Part shown: positions 1 to 7,494 of the stretch, one piece after another
How positions within the stretch are numbered: the stretch's first letter is position 1
Layout: each line of letters opens with the position of its first letter
NCBI RefSeq assembly: GCF_012163155.1
Contig: NZ_JAAVUN010000001.1
Coordinates: 276,635-340,634, forward strand
Reading direction: 5' to 3'
DNA length: 64,000 bases
From: Kocuria subflava
GTDB taxonomy: Bacteria > Actinomycetota > Actinomycetes > Actinomycetales > Micrococcaceae
The notes under the pieces: model-generated
The model's input: only the letters and a program-made list of their open reading frames with translations
Databases searched by the model: none
What the model was told of the DNA's origin: nothing
Position numbers and translations under genes: made by a program

Positions 1-1011
1 CGCGGCGGATTCGGCAAGTTCCTGGCCCTGTTCTTTGCCGTGGCCGCCGTGCTGGCCTCCTTCGGCATCGGCAATATGACCCAGGGCAACTCCATCTCCG
101 GCAACGTCTCCGAATCCTTTGGCATCCCCACCTGGATCACCGGTCTGGTGCTGGCCATTATGACCATGGTGGTTCTGGTGGGTGGCATCAAGTCCATCGG
201 CCGCGTGACTGCTGCGTTCGTGCCCGTCATGATCGTCTTCTACGTGCTGGGCGCCCTGTTCATCCTGCTGGTCAACGTGGGGGACATCCCCGCAGCCATC
301 GCCTTGATCTTCACCGATGCCTTCACCGGCACCGCTGCCGTGGGCGGATTTGCAGGCTCCGCCATCATCTTGGCCATCCAGATGGGTGTTGCCCGCGGCA
401 TCTTCTCCAACGAGTCCGGCATGGGTTCTGCGGCCATCGCCGCAGCCTCCGCCCAGACCACCCACCCCGTGCGTCAGGGTTTGGTGTCCATGACGCAGAC
501 CTTCATCGACACCATCATCGTGGTCTCCTGCACCGGTCTGGTGATCATCACCACCGGTGTGTGGGAGCAGGGCAGTGACTTTGCGGCCACCATGACCGGT
601 GAAGCCTTCACCCACGGTCTGCCCGGTGCCTGGGGGCACATCATTGTGACTCTCGGCCTGGTGATGTTCGCTTACTCCACCATCCTGGGCTGGGCTTACT
701 ACGGTGAGCGCTGCATGGAGCGTCTGGTGGGCCGCGGGGGTGTGATGCCGTACCGCGTGGTGTTCTCCATTGTGGTGTTCATCGGCGCCACTATCCCGCT
801 GGCCGCCGTGTGGAACTTTGCTGACGTGATGAACGGCCTGATGGCACTGCCCAACCTGCTGGGTCTGCTGATCATGTCCGGGCTGATCGTGCGCGAGACC
901 AAGCATTACCTCAAGAACGATCCCAAGCTGCGTGCCGGCAAGTCCGAGGTGGACTTGTTCATGCGGGGTCGCGACGGCGGTATCGACACCTATGAGGTCA
1001 TCGGCCGCTGA
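1..1011 (+). CDS. Alanine/glycine:cation symporter (AGCS family), 5' truncated by the window
   Basis: This is the C-terminal 336 residues of a multi-pass membrane symporter that couples alanine or glycine uptake to sodium; the frame is open from base 1, so the N-terminus lies outside the window. Hydrophobic helices repeat along the whole length, and the conserved AGCS stretch with FSNESGMGSA, followed by a Q-T-T-H-P-V-R segment, sits near residues 135-155. The final 40 residues form a charged cytoplasmic tail. Family members are usually somewhat under 500 residues, so about a third is missing. A GC-rich hairpin follows the stop codon, so it ends its transcription unit. Substrate preference (alanine versus glycine) cannot be read from the sequence. 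Confidence 0.9.
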   Translation, partial: RGGFGKFLALFFAVAAVLASFGIGNMTQGNSISGNVSESFGIPTWITGLVLAIMTMVVLVGGIKSIGRVTAAFVPVMIVFYVLGALFILLVNVGDIPAAIALIFTDAFTGTAAVGGFAGSAIILAIQMGVARGIFSNESGMGSAAIAAASAQTTHPVRQGLVSMTQTFIDTIIVVSCTGLVIITTGVWEQGSDFAATMTGEAFTHGLPGAWGHIIVTLGLVMFAYSTILGWAYYGERCMERLVGRGGVMPYRVVFSIVVFIGATIPLAAVWNFADVMNGLMALPNLLGLLIMSGLIVRETKHYLKNDPKLRAGKSEVDLFMRGRDGGIDTYEVIGR

Positions 1012-1030
1012 GCTGCTTCCTCCCACGTAA

Positions 1031-1063
1031 CGCCCCCGGTGACCGCTCAGGTTGCCGGGGGCG
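1031..1063 (+). terminator. GC hairpin after the symporter gene
   Basis: A perfect 9-bp stem (CGCCCCCGG at 1031-1039 with CCGGGGGCG at 1055-1063) starts 19 bases after the symporter stop. There is no long T-tract, so termination may be weak or Rho-assisted. Confidence 0.65.
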
Positions 1064-1069
1064 TTGCCA

Positions 1070-1075
1070 TACCCT
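1070..1075 (+). promoter_or_regulatory. -10 box of the leaderless mutarotase gene
   Basis: TACCCT lies 6 nt before the ATG at 1082, placing the expected transcription start on the start codon. It also argues against the upstream in-frame start at 1052, which would fall inside the preceding terminator. Confidence 0.5.
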
Positions 1076-1081
1076 GGGGGC

Positions 1082-1915
1082 ATGACTGCACTGCAACAGC
1101 CCCTTGCCCTGGCCAATGATTCCGGGATCGCCACCGTGTACCACCAGGGCGCTCATGTGGCTTCCTGGACGCCGTCGCGGCAGGATCCGGTCCTGTTCGT
1201 GTCACGTCAGGCGAATTTTGTGGAGGGCAAGGCCATCCGCGGCGGTGTGCCCATCTGCTTCCCCTGGTTCGGCCCCGGCCGCAACGGTGACCGCACCCCC
1301 GCCCACGGGTATGCCCGCACCACGCCGTGGCGTCTGGTTTCTTGCGACGACGCCGTGGCGGTGTTCGCGCTGTCCCAGGATGATTTCTCCGATGAGGCCC
1401 GCCAGGCGTTTCCGTATCCGTTCGCGTGTGAGTACACCGTCACGGTGGGCTCCACTCTGACGTTGGAATTGGCAACGACCAACACCGGGTCTGAGCCGTT
1501 GGAGATCGAAGAAGCTCTCCACACCTACCTGGCCGTGGGTGATCTCCGCTCCGTGAGTGTGGACGGCTTGGACGGGGTGGACTACGTGGACAAGGTCACC
1601 GGCCAGGAGTCCGTGCGCCAGGAGGGCCCTGTGACGTTCACCGGGGAGACTGATCGTGTCTACCGCAGCGGTGAGCCTCTGGTGGTCAACGATCCTCTGC
1701 TGGGGCGCAAGCTGCACATCACCATGACTGGTGCTGCCAACACGGTGGTCTGGAATCCATGGACGGAGAAGGCCAAGGAGATGGGGGATTTTGCGGACGA
1801 GGAGTGGACGCAGATGCTCTGCATTGAAGGCGCCAATGCCCTGGACGACTTTGTGACCGTGGCCCCCGGGGAGACTCACCGAATCACGTACAGCATTCAG
1901 GTGGAGACCGTCTGA
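1082..1915 (+). CDS. D-hexose-6-phosphate mutarotase (aldose 1-epimerase family, YeaD type)
   Basis: A 277-residue protein of the galactose-mutarotase-like fold, predicted to interconvert the alpha and beta anomers of glucose-6-phosphate or related sugar phosphates in the cytoplasm. The family pattern is visible: GGVPICFPWFGP near residues 45-56, then HGYAR with the conserved histidine, E-E-A-L-H-T-Y-L around 140-150, and V-V-W-N-P-W late in the chain. I start it at 1082 rather than 1052 because the preceding hairpin ends at 1063 and a -10-like box sits 6 nt upstream. It is convergent with the DoxX gene, and the two share an unusually long inverted repeat between their stops. Confidence 0.85.
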   Translation: MTALQQPLALANDSGIATVYHQGAHVASWTPSRQDPVLFVSRQANFVEGKAIRGGVPICFPWFGPGRNGDRTPAHGYARTTPWRLVSCDDAVAVFALSQDDFSDEARQAFPYPFACEYTVTVGSTLTLELATTNTGSEPLEIEEALHTYLAVGDLRSVSVDGLDGVDYVDKVTGQESVRQEGPVTFTGETDRVYRSGEPLVVNDPLLGRKLHITMTGAANTVVWNPWTEKAKEMGDFADEEWTQMLCIEGANALDDFVTVAPGETHRITYSIQVETV

Positions 1916-1962
1916 CCTCTTGCTGCGGAGGCGTCTGAGCCTCGACGGTTGAGGCCGAGCAT

Positions 1963-2026
1963 GCACTGAGCGGTGGTGGGTTGCGCTGAAAGACTGGTTT
2001 CAGCGCAACCCACCACCGCTCAGTGC
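1963..2026. terminator. 29-bp perfect inverted repeat between convergent genes
   Basis: Arms at 1963-1991 and 1998-2026 are perfectly complementary over 29 bases around a 6-base loop (GACTGG). The element sits between the convergent mutarotase and DoxX genes and would form the same hairpin in both transcripts. The arm ends in AAA before the loop, and there is no flanking T-tract. Confidence 0.7.
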
Positions 2027-2063
2027 GATCACGAGCTCGGGCCTCAGACTGCCCTGAGCGGGA

Positions 2064-2465
2064 TCACTTCTTGGACTGCAGCACCAGAGCCAGGCCGATG
2101 GCTGTCAGCCACGCGTCCTTGGACAGCGGGGTCCCCTCCTGGGACGGGCGGATGCCGTCTTCCTGGGTCATTTCGTCGTTGTTGAAGTACATGGTCAACA
2201 TGCCGGCGGAGAACGCGGTCAGGGCGATTCCGGCCAGGCGCTTGGAGACGAACGGGGTCAACAGCAGGCCACCGATGGCAGCCTCAGAGATCCAGAGGAA
2301 CTGACCAAAGGCCTTGGCGTCCCACTCCTTGAACTGGGGGATGCCGGTGGCGGCCATGCCCTGAAGGTGCTCGTAGACCTCCACCGGGGCGTCCTTCTTG
2401 CCCAGGCCGGACTGGAGCAGGTAGGCGCCGGAGACGCCGCGCAGGATTGCGTTGGACAAACGCAT
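2064..2465 (-). CDS. DoxX-family small membrane protein
   Basis: A 133-residue protein with about four hydrophobic segments in the DoxX/DoxD arrangement: a first helix near residues 5-20, G-Q-F-L-W-I-S-E-A-A near 54-63, a middle pair at about 60-95, and a last helix near 115-130. Members of the family are small integral membrane proteins, some tied to redox or thiol stress; the specific role here is unknown. The ATG at 2465 is preceded on the minus strand by an AAAGGA ribosome-binding site 7 nt upstream. It is a single-gene unit, divergent from the RNA helicase and convergent with the mutarotase. Confidence 0.75.
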   Translation of the reverse strand: MRLSNAILRGVSGAYLLQSGLGKKDAPVEVYEHLQGMAATGIPQFKEWDAKAFGQFLWISEAAIGGLLLTPFVSKRLAGIALTAFSAGMLTMYFNNDEMTQEDGIRPSQEGTPLSKDAWLTAIGLALVLQSKK

Positions 2466-2846
2466 GCTGATGTCCTTTCACGTTTGGGGGAGGGCGTGAT
2501 CCGCCCAATTTCCTCTCACGCTACCAGTTGATAAGCCGCCTTTCTCCGATGAGTGCTGCACGTCATGGTTGGGCTCATCCGCACTCGTGTAGTCTTCACG
2601 GGTTGCACATGGCACTGCCCCCACGCGACCCGCCCCGCAGGATGCGGGGCTCAAAGCGTCGTCGTGAACTCTGTTGAACACAGGGGATGGGCAGGCAGCG
2701 CGTCGAACATTCCTTGGGCCGTCTCATTCGGCCCGGCTGAGACCAGCCACGACCCTCGGGAACCGCAGGGTCCACCGGAATCGGATCGGCGCACCCGGCA
2801 GGCACACATGCCGCCGGGACATCCGATCGAAAGTGCGAACTTCCTC
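2466..2846 (+). other. Intergenic region with long structured leader of the DEAD-box helicase
   Basis: No convincing protein is encoded here, although the helicase frame stays open back to 2553. A -10-like TAGTCT at 2590-2595 would give a leader of about 245 nt. Stem-loops include GCCCCGC/GCGGGGC (2632-2650), GGGCCG/CGGCCC (2716-2734) and CGGCA/TGCCG (2796-2813). The last would bury the alternative ATG at 2808. Confidence 0.4.
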
Positions 2847-4502
2847 TTGACTACCTTTGTTGACCTCGGCGTGCCCGAGGCCCTCTCCCGTGTCCTCTCC
2901 CAGCAGGGAATCACGGACGCTTTCCCCATCCAATCCAAGACCCTCCCGGATTCGCTGTCCGGGCGTGACGTCCTGGGCCGCGGCCGCACCGGCTCCGGCA
3001 AGACCGTCGCATTCTCCCTGCCGCTGGTGGCCCGCCTTGCGGGTCTGACACAAGGTGCCTCCAAGGCCAGCCGACGCCCCAACCGCCCCACCGGACTGGT
3101 GCTGGCACCAACCCGCGAACTGGCCACCCAGATCGACCGCACCGTGGCACCGCTGGCCAAGGCCGCCGGGCTGAACACCACCGTGATCTACGGCGGTGTG
3201 TCCCAGAAGCACCAGGAGCGTGCCCTGGCTGCCGGTGTGGACATCGTGGTGGCCTGCCCGGGTCGCCTGGAGGACCTGCTCAAGCAGGGGGTCCTGACCC
3301 TGGACGACGTTCGCGTGACCGTGATTGATGAAGCCGACCACATGGCTGACATGGGCTTTTTGCCCGTTGTCACCCGCATCCTGCAGCGCACCCCCCGCGA
3401 GGGCCAGCGTCTGCTGTTCTCCGCAACGCTCGATGGCGGTGTGGACGTGTTGGTCAAGAAGTTCTTGGACAACCCCGTGACCCACTCTGTGGACGAGCCC
3501 AAGGCCACCGTTTCCACCATGGAGCACCACGTGCTGGTGGTGGACGCGAAGGAAAAACAGCAGCTGATCGAAACCCTGGCCTCCGGCACCGGGCGCCGCG
3601 TGATGTTCACCCGTACCAAGTACCGGGCCAAGAAGATGGCCAAGAAGCTCTCCCAGGCCGGGCTGCCCGCCGTGGACCTGCACGGCAACCTGTCCCAGAA
3701 CGCCCGTGACCGAAACCTGGAGGCCTTCTCCACCGGTGAGGTTCGGGTTCTGGTGGCCACCGACGTCGCCGCCCGCGGCGTGCACGTGGACGACGTCGAA
3801 CTGGTGGTCCACATCGATCCCCCCGCCGAGCACAAGTCCTACCTGCACCGCTCGGGCCGTACCGCCCGGGCCGGTGCTGAGGGTCAGGTCATCACCATCT
3901 CCACCACGGAGGAGCAGCGTGACGTCCAGAAGCTCATGAAGCAGGCCGGCGTGACCGCTGAGATCTCCCAGATCAACCCCGGTTCGCCCGTGGTGGCGGA
4001 GCTGGTGGGGGAACGCGCCGAGCGCGTTGCCTACGCACCTCCGGCCAAGGACACCGGGGGATCGGGCCGCGGCGGGTCCAACGGTTCCGGCAAGAGTTCC
4101 ACCAAGGGTGGCGGCGGAGGAAAGAACGCGGGCCGACAGTCTCAGCGGTCTGACCGTTCCGAACGCTCCGGCGGGCGTGGCCAGGGCGGTCGTGCATCCT
4201 CCGATGGTTCCCGTCAGGGTGGCCAGCACGGACGCGGGGGCCAGAACGGTCGCCGTGGTGAGGGTCGCGGACGGGATCAGAATCGCGATCAGAACCAGGG
4301 CCGTAATCGTGGCCAGGGCCGCAACGATCAGCAGTCACGGTCTGCTGCTGCAGGCTCCGGGGCGCGGCGTTCCTATTCCGCAGCCTCGGCTGTGAACCTG
4401 CATTCCGCAGGCGCCTCCGCGGTAGACCGTTCCACGCAGGCCGCGGCACGACGTCGTAACCGCCGTGCCGGTGCTGCCACCGGCGCCCCTTCCGGCCGCT
4501 GA
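2847..4502 (+). CDS. DEAD-box ATP-dependent RNA helicase with basic Gly/Arg-rich tail
   Basis: A 551-residue RNA helicase that probably remodels structured RNA in ribosome assembly or mRNA turnover. All core motifs are present in order: FPIQ (Q motif, about residue 26), GRTGSGKT (motif I, 46-53), PTRELATQ, GRLEDLL, DEAD, SAT, ARGVHVDDV and HRSGRTARAG. The last 170 residues are low-complexity G, R, S, N and Q, typical of an RNA-binding tail. The TTG at 2847 is chosen because it gives an M-T-T-F-x-x-L-G N-terminus that I associate with close homologues; an ATG at 2808 is possible but lies in a hairpin, and neither has a good ribosome-binding site. The long leader suggests cold-shock-type post-transcriptional control, which is inference. 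Confidence 0.85.
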   Translation: MTTFVDLGVPEALSRVLSQQGITDAFPIQSKTLPDSLSGRDVLGRGRTGSGKTVAFSLPLVARLAGLTQGASKASRRPNRPTGLVLAPTRELATQIDRTVAPLAKAAGLNTTVIYGGVSQKHQERALAAGVDIVVACPGRLEDLLKQGVLTLDDVRVTVIDEADHMADMGFLPVVTRILQRTPREGQRLLFSATLDGGVDVLVKKFLDNPVTHSVDEPKATVSTMEHHVLVVDAKEKQQLIETLASGTGRRVMFTRTKYRAKKMAKKLSQAGLPAVDLHGNLSQNARDRNLEAFSTGEVRVLVATDVAARGVHVDDVELVVHIDPPAEHKSYLHRSGRTARAGAEGQVITISTTEEQRDVQKLMKQAGVTAEISQINPGSPVVAELVGERAERVAYAPPAKDTGGSGRGGSNGSGKSSTKGGGGGKNAGRQSQRSDRSERSGGRGQGGRASSDGSRQGGQHGRGGQNGRRGEGRGRDQNRDQNQGRNRGQGRNDQQSRSAAAGSGARRSYSAASAVNLHSAGASAVDRSTQAAARRRNRRAGAATGAPSGR

Positions 4503-4650
4503 GCCTCACGCTCACCGGGCGCGCCGTCGAAATCCCACCGGGCGACCGAGCTCCCTCAGCTTTTTTGATTTCCCACTCTGTGGCGCTTTGACCCGCCTGA
4601 CCGTGGGGAATCGCGGAGTTCGTGGGGGGCTGAGCAATCCGGTGGGGACT

Positions 4651-4701
4651 GAAAGCCCGCCTTCCGATTCCACTTGGGGAGAATCGGAGGGCGGGCTTTT
4701 C
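4651..4701 (+). terminator. Rho-independent terminator downstream of the RNA helicase
   Basis: A 20-bp stem (4651-4670 with 4681-4700) has one G-T wobble and ends in a T-run at 4697-4700. The loop is about 10 bases. It separates the helicase from the accessory toxin-antitoxin patch. Confidence 0.8.
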
Positions 4702-4774
4702 GCTGCCCTGAGCAGGCACCACGACGACGAACCCGTGGTCACCCAACCAATCGACAATGCTGGCCTGGGGTCGG

Positions 4775-4796
4775 CTGAAGTTTCAGTCAGTAGACT
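4775..4796 (+). promoter_or_regulatory. Putative promoter and operator of the Fic toxin-antitoxin pair
   Basis: A -10-like TAGACT at 4791-4796 lies 35 nt before the antitoxin start. The palindrome CTGAA-GT-TTCAG (4775-4786) ends 4 nt before it. Toxin-antitoxin operons are often autoregulated, but no known operator matches this. Confidence 0.3.
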
Positions 4797-4831
4797 CAGC
4801 GGTACCTGTCTGACATGTGAAGGAGGCTGCC

Positions 4832-5020
4832 GTGTCCACCACCGCCAGTGTCGAGATCACCCGCCGTGAGCGGGAAGTGGCGGAAGCCATCCACTCTGGT
4901 GAGATGGAAGGTTTGCAAACCACCAGTGAGACTCGGGCTGATACAGGACAGTATGTTGCTGGTGAGATCAGCTTGACAGAGCTCGAGGCCCGGGTCCGGC
5001 GCCGGTACGGGATTGGTTGA
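4832..5020 (+). CDS. VbhA-like antitoxin (Fic inhibitor)
   Basis: A 62-residue protein predicted to bind and silence the adjacent Fic toxin. It carries S-G-E-M-E-G at residues 22-27, an exact match to the class I Fic inhibitory motif (S/T)xxxE(G/N), whose glutamate blocks productive ATP binding in the toxin. The C-terminal half (YVAGEISLTELEARVRRRYG) is the second conserved block of VbhA-type antitoxins. The GTG start at 4832 is set by an AAGGAGG site 5 nt upstream; the earlier GTG at 4817 would lie before that site. The stop overlaps the toxin start by 8 bases, so translation is probably coupled. Base composition is visibly less GC-rich than in the neighbours, consistent with acquisition. 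Confidence 0.85.
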   Translation: MSTTASVEITRREREVAEAIHSGEMEGLQTTSETRADTGQYVAGEISLTELEARVRRRYGIG

Positions 5021-5645
5021 ATTCGTCGACCCTTACGTGGATCCATCCACCGGGGTGCTGAAGAACCTGGTTGACGCCCGCTTTCAAGCTGACCTGGACG
5101 CGGTTGAAGGTGACCTTGTGCCCGTCCGTACACTCCGGTTGAACCAGGATCCGCCGGAACCGACCGGTGACCTGTCTGAGTTGCGAGCGATTCATCGTTT
5201 CTTGTTCTCACCTATCTACGCCTGGGCAGGGGGATTGCGCACAGTTGACATTCGCAAAAACCTCCAGGGCGCGGACTTCTTTGTGCCTGTCCAGATGATT
5301 CAGCAGGTGGCCGGTATCGCAGCTGAGCATCTGCGGGCAGATGACTACCTCAGAGGCATGGGTCGCCCAACTTTCGTCGCCCGCCTGGCGCATCATTACG
5401 ACCAGTTCAACTACATCCACCCCTTTCGCGATGGCAACGGTCGAACTCATCGCTGGTTTTGGGGGTGGATCGCTCGCGACGCCGGCTGGCAGTTGAATTG
5501 GCGCGCGGTGACTGGTGCAGCCAACGATTCTGCATCACGCGCTGCGGCCGAGCACCAGGATCTTGGACCACTCATTGCAATGTTCGATCAAGTCGTTGTG
5601 AGGCACGACGACGACGGCGGGGCTAGGTCACACGGTGTCGGCTAG
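5013..5645 (+). CDS. Fic-domain AMPylating toxin (VbhT/FicT type)
   Basis: A 210-residue Fic protein predicted to transfer AMP (or another nucleotide group) from a nucleotide donor to target proteins; bacterial relatives of this class AMPylate DNA gyrase and topoisomerase IV. The catalytic motif HPFRDGNGRTHR at residues 136-147 is complete: base His136, Asp140 for metal, and the GNGR anion cradle. The flap with GADFF lies near 86-90, and the N-terminal DPYVDPSTGVLKNL block is typical of the family. The TTG start at 5013 overlaps the antitoxin stop. There is no N-terminal inhibitory helix in the toxin itself, matching a class I system. No conjugation or secretion domain is attached, so it should act inside its own cell. 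Confidence 0.88.
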   Translation: MVEFVDPYVDPSTGVLKNLVDARFQADLDAVEGDLVPVRTLRLNQDPPEPTGDLSELRAIHRFLFSPIYAWAGGLRTVDIRKNLQGADFFVPVQMIQQVAGIAAEHLRADDYLRGMGRPTFVARLAHHYDQFNYIHPFRDGNGRTHRWFWGWIARDAGWQLNWRAVTGAANDSASRAAAEHQDLGPLIAMFDQVVVRHDDDGGARSHGVG

Positions 5646-6373
5646 GGACCTGTAGAGGGATCCAGGAGCTCAAAGGCGCGGTCGCACATGAAGGTGAAAC
5701 GCGCCTGTGGGTCACCGAATTCAGGCCCCAGTTGGTTGAAGATCTCCGAGGACAGAGAACCCAGGACCAGGTTCCATGCCGCTACGGCGCGGGCTACGGA
5801 CTCGGCGGGGAGACCCGCCACCAGGGGGTCATCCAGTAGGCCCCGGACAGCCGCGGGAGCCAGGTCTGAGGTGCTGGATCGCGGGTTGGTAGCGTGAGCT
5901 CTGATTGCGGACGACGCATCGCCCTGCACGTCTCTGACAAGGCCCGCAACCAACGCAAGGACTCGGGTGCCGGCGTGATTGGTGACCTCACCGGGTGCGC
6001 GATAATCGGGCACCGGTGAACCGTACAGGAGCGCGTAGTCGTGGGGGTGGGTCACGGCCCAGTGGCGAAAGGCGGAGGTCATCGCTTGCCAGCGCGCGTG
6101 GTGATCCAATCGCTGTGCTTCTGCCTCGGCTGCTTCCACGGCATCCCCCAGTTCATTGAAGGATTCGACGATCAAGGCGGTCAAGAGTTCATCACGGTTG
6201 GCGGTGTAGCGGAACAGTGCGGAGGGGGCCATGTTCATGTCACGGGCCATGGCGCGCAGCGACAACGCGGCGGCGCCATGTTCGGCCAGGTGGGACCGAG
6301 CGGTGGCCATCAGTCGAGCGTGGATTTCAGCTCGGTTCTGCGCGCGTTTTCCGCTCGGCGTCCGGGTGTTCAC
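5642..6373 (-). CDS. TetR/AcrR-family transcriptional regulator
   Basis: A 243-residue repressor with an N-terminal TetR helix-turn-helix at about residues 15-60 (A-A-A-L-S-L-R-A-M-A-R-D-M-N-M-A-P-S-A-L-F-R-Y recognisable) and a helical ligand-binding C-terminus of the WHG type found in actinobacteria. The GTG at 6373 is chosen because a -10-like TATTCT lies 6 nt upstream on the minus strand; the longer frame to 6442 would run through the operator region. Its stop overlaps the Fic stop by four bases on the opposite strand. It faces the epimerase-like gene and probably controls it and itself. The inducer is unknown. Confidence 0.85.
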   Translation of the reverse strand: MNTRTPSGKRAQNRAEIHARLMATARSHLAEHGAAALSLRAMARDMNMAPSALFRYTANRDELLTALIVESFNELGDAVEAAEAEAQRLDHHARWQAMTSAFRHWAVTHPHDYALLYGSPVPDYRAPGEVTNHAGTRVLALVAGLVRDVQGDASSAIRAHATNPRSSTSDLAPAAVRGLLDDPLVAGLPAESVARAVAAWNLVLGSLSSEIFNQLGPEFGDPQARFTFMCDRAFELLDPSTGP

Positions 6374-6488
6374 CCCACGAGAATAAAACCGCTGTCCAGC
6401 AACCACACAAAATGCGAACAGTGTTCTTGATTTTGGCGCCAACCCCGTGCACTATTCGAGAACAGCGATCACGCTTTAGGGGGCGGCC
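6374..6488. promoter_or_regulatory. Divergent tetR / epimerase promoter with operator-like palindrome
   Basis: Plus-strand promoter TTGATT (6427-6432), 17-nt spacer, CACTAT (6450-6455). The palindrome GAACA-G-TGTTC (6416-6426) abuts the -35 box, and a GAACA half-site recurs at 6460-6464. On the minus strand TATTCT (6380-6385 complement) serves tetR. This arrangement fits TetR binding, but no site was tested. Confidence 0.45.
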
Positions 6489-7448
6489 ATGAAATACGTA
6501 GGAGTGGTTGGGGCTGGGGCCATAGGCCGTCTGACCGCTGCGGAGCTGGTACGCCGTGGACACAGGGTCACCATGATCAGTCGTTCCGGTCATCAGGCAT
6601 CCCCCGATCAATGGGGGGCCTGGGCGGTTGATGCCCGCAACGGTCACGAACTCGCCCGCGCGTTGAAACGTGACATGGGCCTGTGCGACGTCGTCGTGAA
6701 TGCGGTGAATCCGGTCTCCTACACCCGATGGGAGCGGGACTGGCCGCCCATGGCCCAAGGAATTGCCGATGCATGTGCCACGTTGGGCGCCGGGCACCTG
6801 ATGGTGGGCAACCTCTACGGTTACGGATCCGTGAGCGGGTCGATTGCGGAAACCCGGCAGATGGACCCCTACGGGGTCAAGGGGCGGGTTCGCGCCCGAA
6901 TGTGGGTTGACGCGTTGAGAGATCACCGCGCTGGGGGCGCGCCCGCTGTGGAGGTACGGGCCTCCGACTACTTCGGGGCAGCAGCCAGGCCGGGGGTCAG
7001 CCTGCTCATGGACTACGTGATTCGTCCGGTTCTGCGTGGCACGACCGCCTGGGTTCCGGTGGGAGACCTGGATGCTGAGCACTCCTGGACCTACCTGCCG
7101 GACATCGCCCGACTTGTGGCGGACCTGGTGGAGTCCGACACCGGTGGCCACCGCTGGGGGCGGGCATGGCACGTTCCCACCTCGGCTCCGCGCGCCATGC
7201 GGGCGGTTGCCCAGGACACCGCGCGATTGATGGGTGAGCGGGCCGGTGTGGTGCGGCGGGTGCCGCGAGCGATCATGGCAGCGGCTCGGATTCACCCGCT
7301 GGTGCGCGCTCTTGATGAAACCCGGCACCAGTTCGAATCACCGTGGATGTTGGACTCCACAGCGGCCCAGGTGGAGTTCGGGTGGTCGCCAACTCCGTGG
7401 GAGGAAGCGCTGGGGCGCACGGTACGGGAGCTGACGGCGGGGCAGTGA
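6489..7448 (+). CDS. NAD(P)-dependent epimerase/dehydratase-like oxidoreductase (atypical extended SDR)
   Basis: A 319-residue Rossmann-fold protein. The N-terminal VGAGAIGRLTAAELVRRGH gives the GxGxxG dinucleotide site, followed by the acidic or basic residues of strand 2. A Y-G-Y-G-S-V-S segment near residue 115 precedes an M-D-P-Y-G-V-K-G stretch in place of the textbook YxxxK, as in NAD-dependent epimerase relatives that may only bind or reduce small substrates. A substrate cannot be assigned. It is transcribed divergently from the TetR regulator, so it is the likely regulated target. An AGGGGG ribosome-binding site precedes the ATG. Confidence 0.7.
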   Translation: MKYVGVVGAGAIGRLTAAELVRRGHRVTMISRSGHQASPDQWGAWAVDARNGHELARALKRDMGLCDVVVNAVNPVSYTRWERDWPPMAQGIADACATLGAGHLMVGNLYGYGSVSGSIAETRQMDPYGVKGRVRARMWVDALRDHRAGGAPAVEVRASDYFGAAARPGVSLLMDYVIRPVLRGTTAWVPVGDLDAEHSWTYLPDIARLVADLVESDTGGHRWGRAWHVPTSAPRAMRAVAQDTARLMGERAGVVRRVPRAIMAAARIHPLVRALDETRHQFESPWMLDSTAAQVEFGWSPTPWEEALGRTVRELTAGQ

Positions 7449-7494
7449 GGCCGCTCAGCAGCCCGTGCGGACCGGAGCTCCAGTGGTCAGCCGC

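Noticed and set aside
2724..4229. 501-codon minus-strand frame opposite the DEAD-box helicase
   Set aside because: Composition is G/H/L/V/Q-rich without domains; the plus strand carries all helicase motifs.
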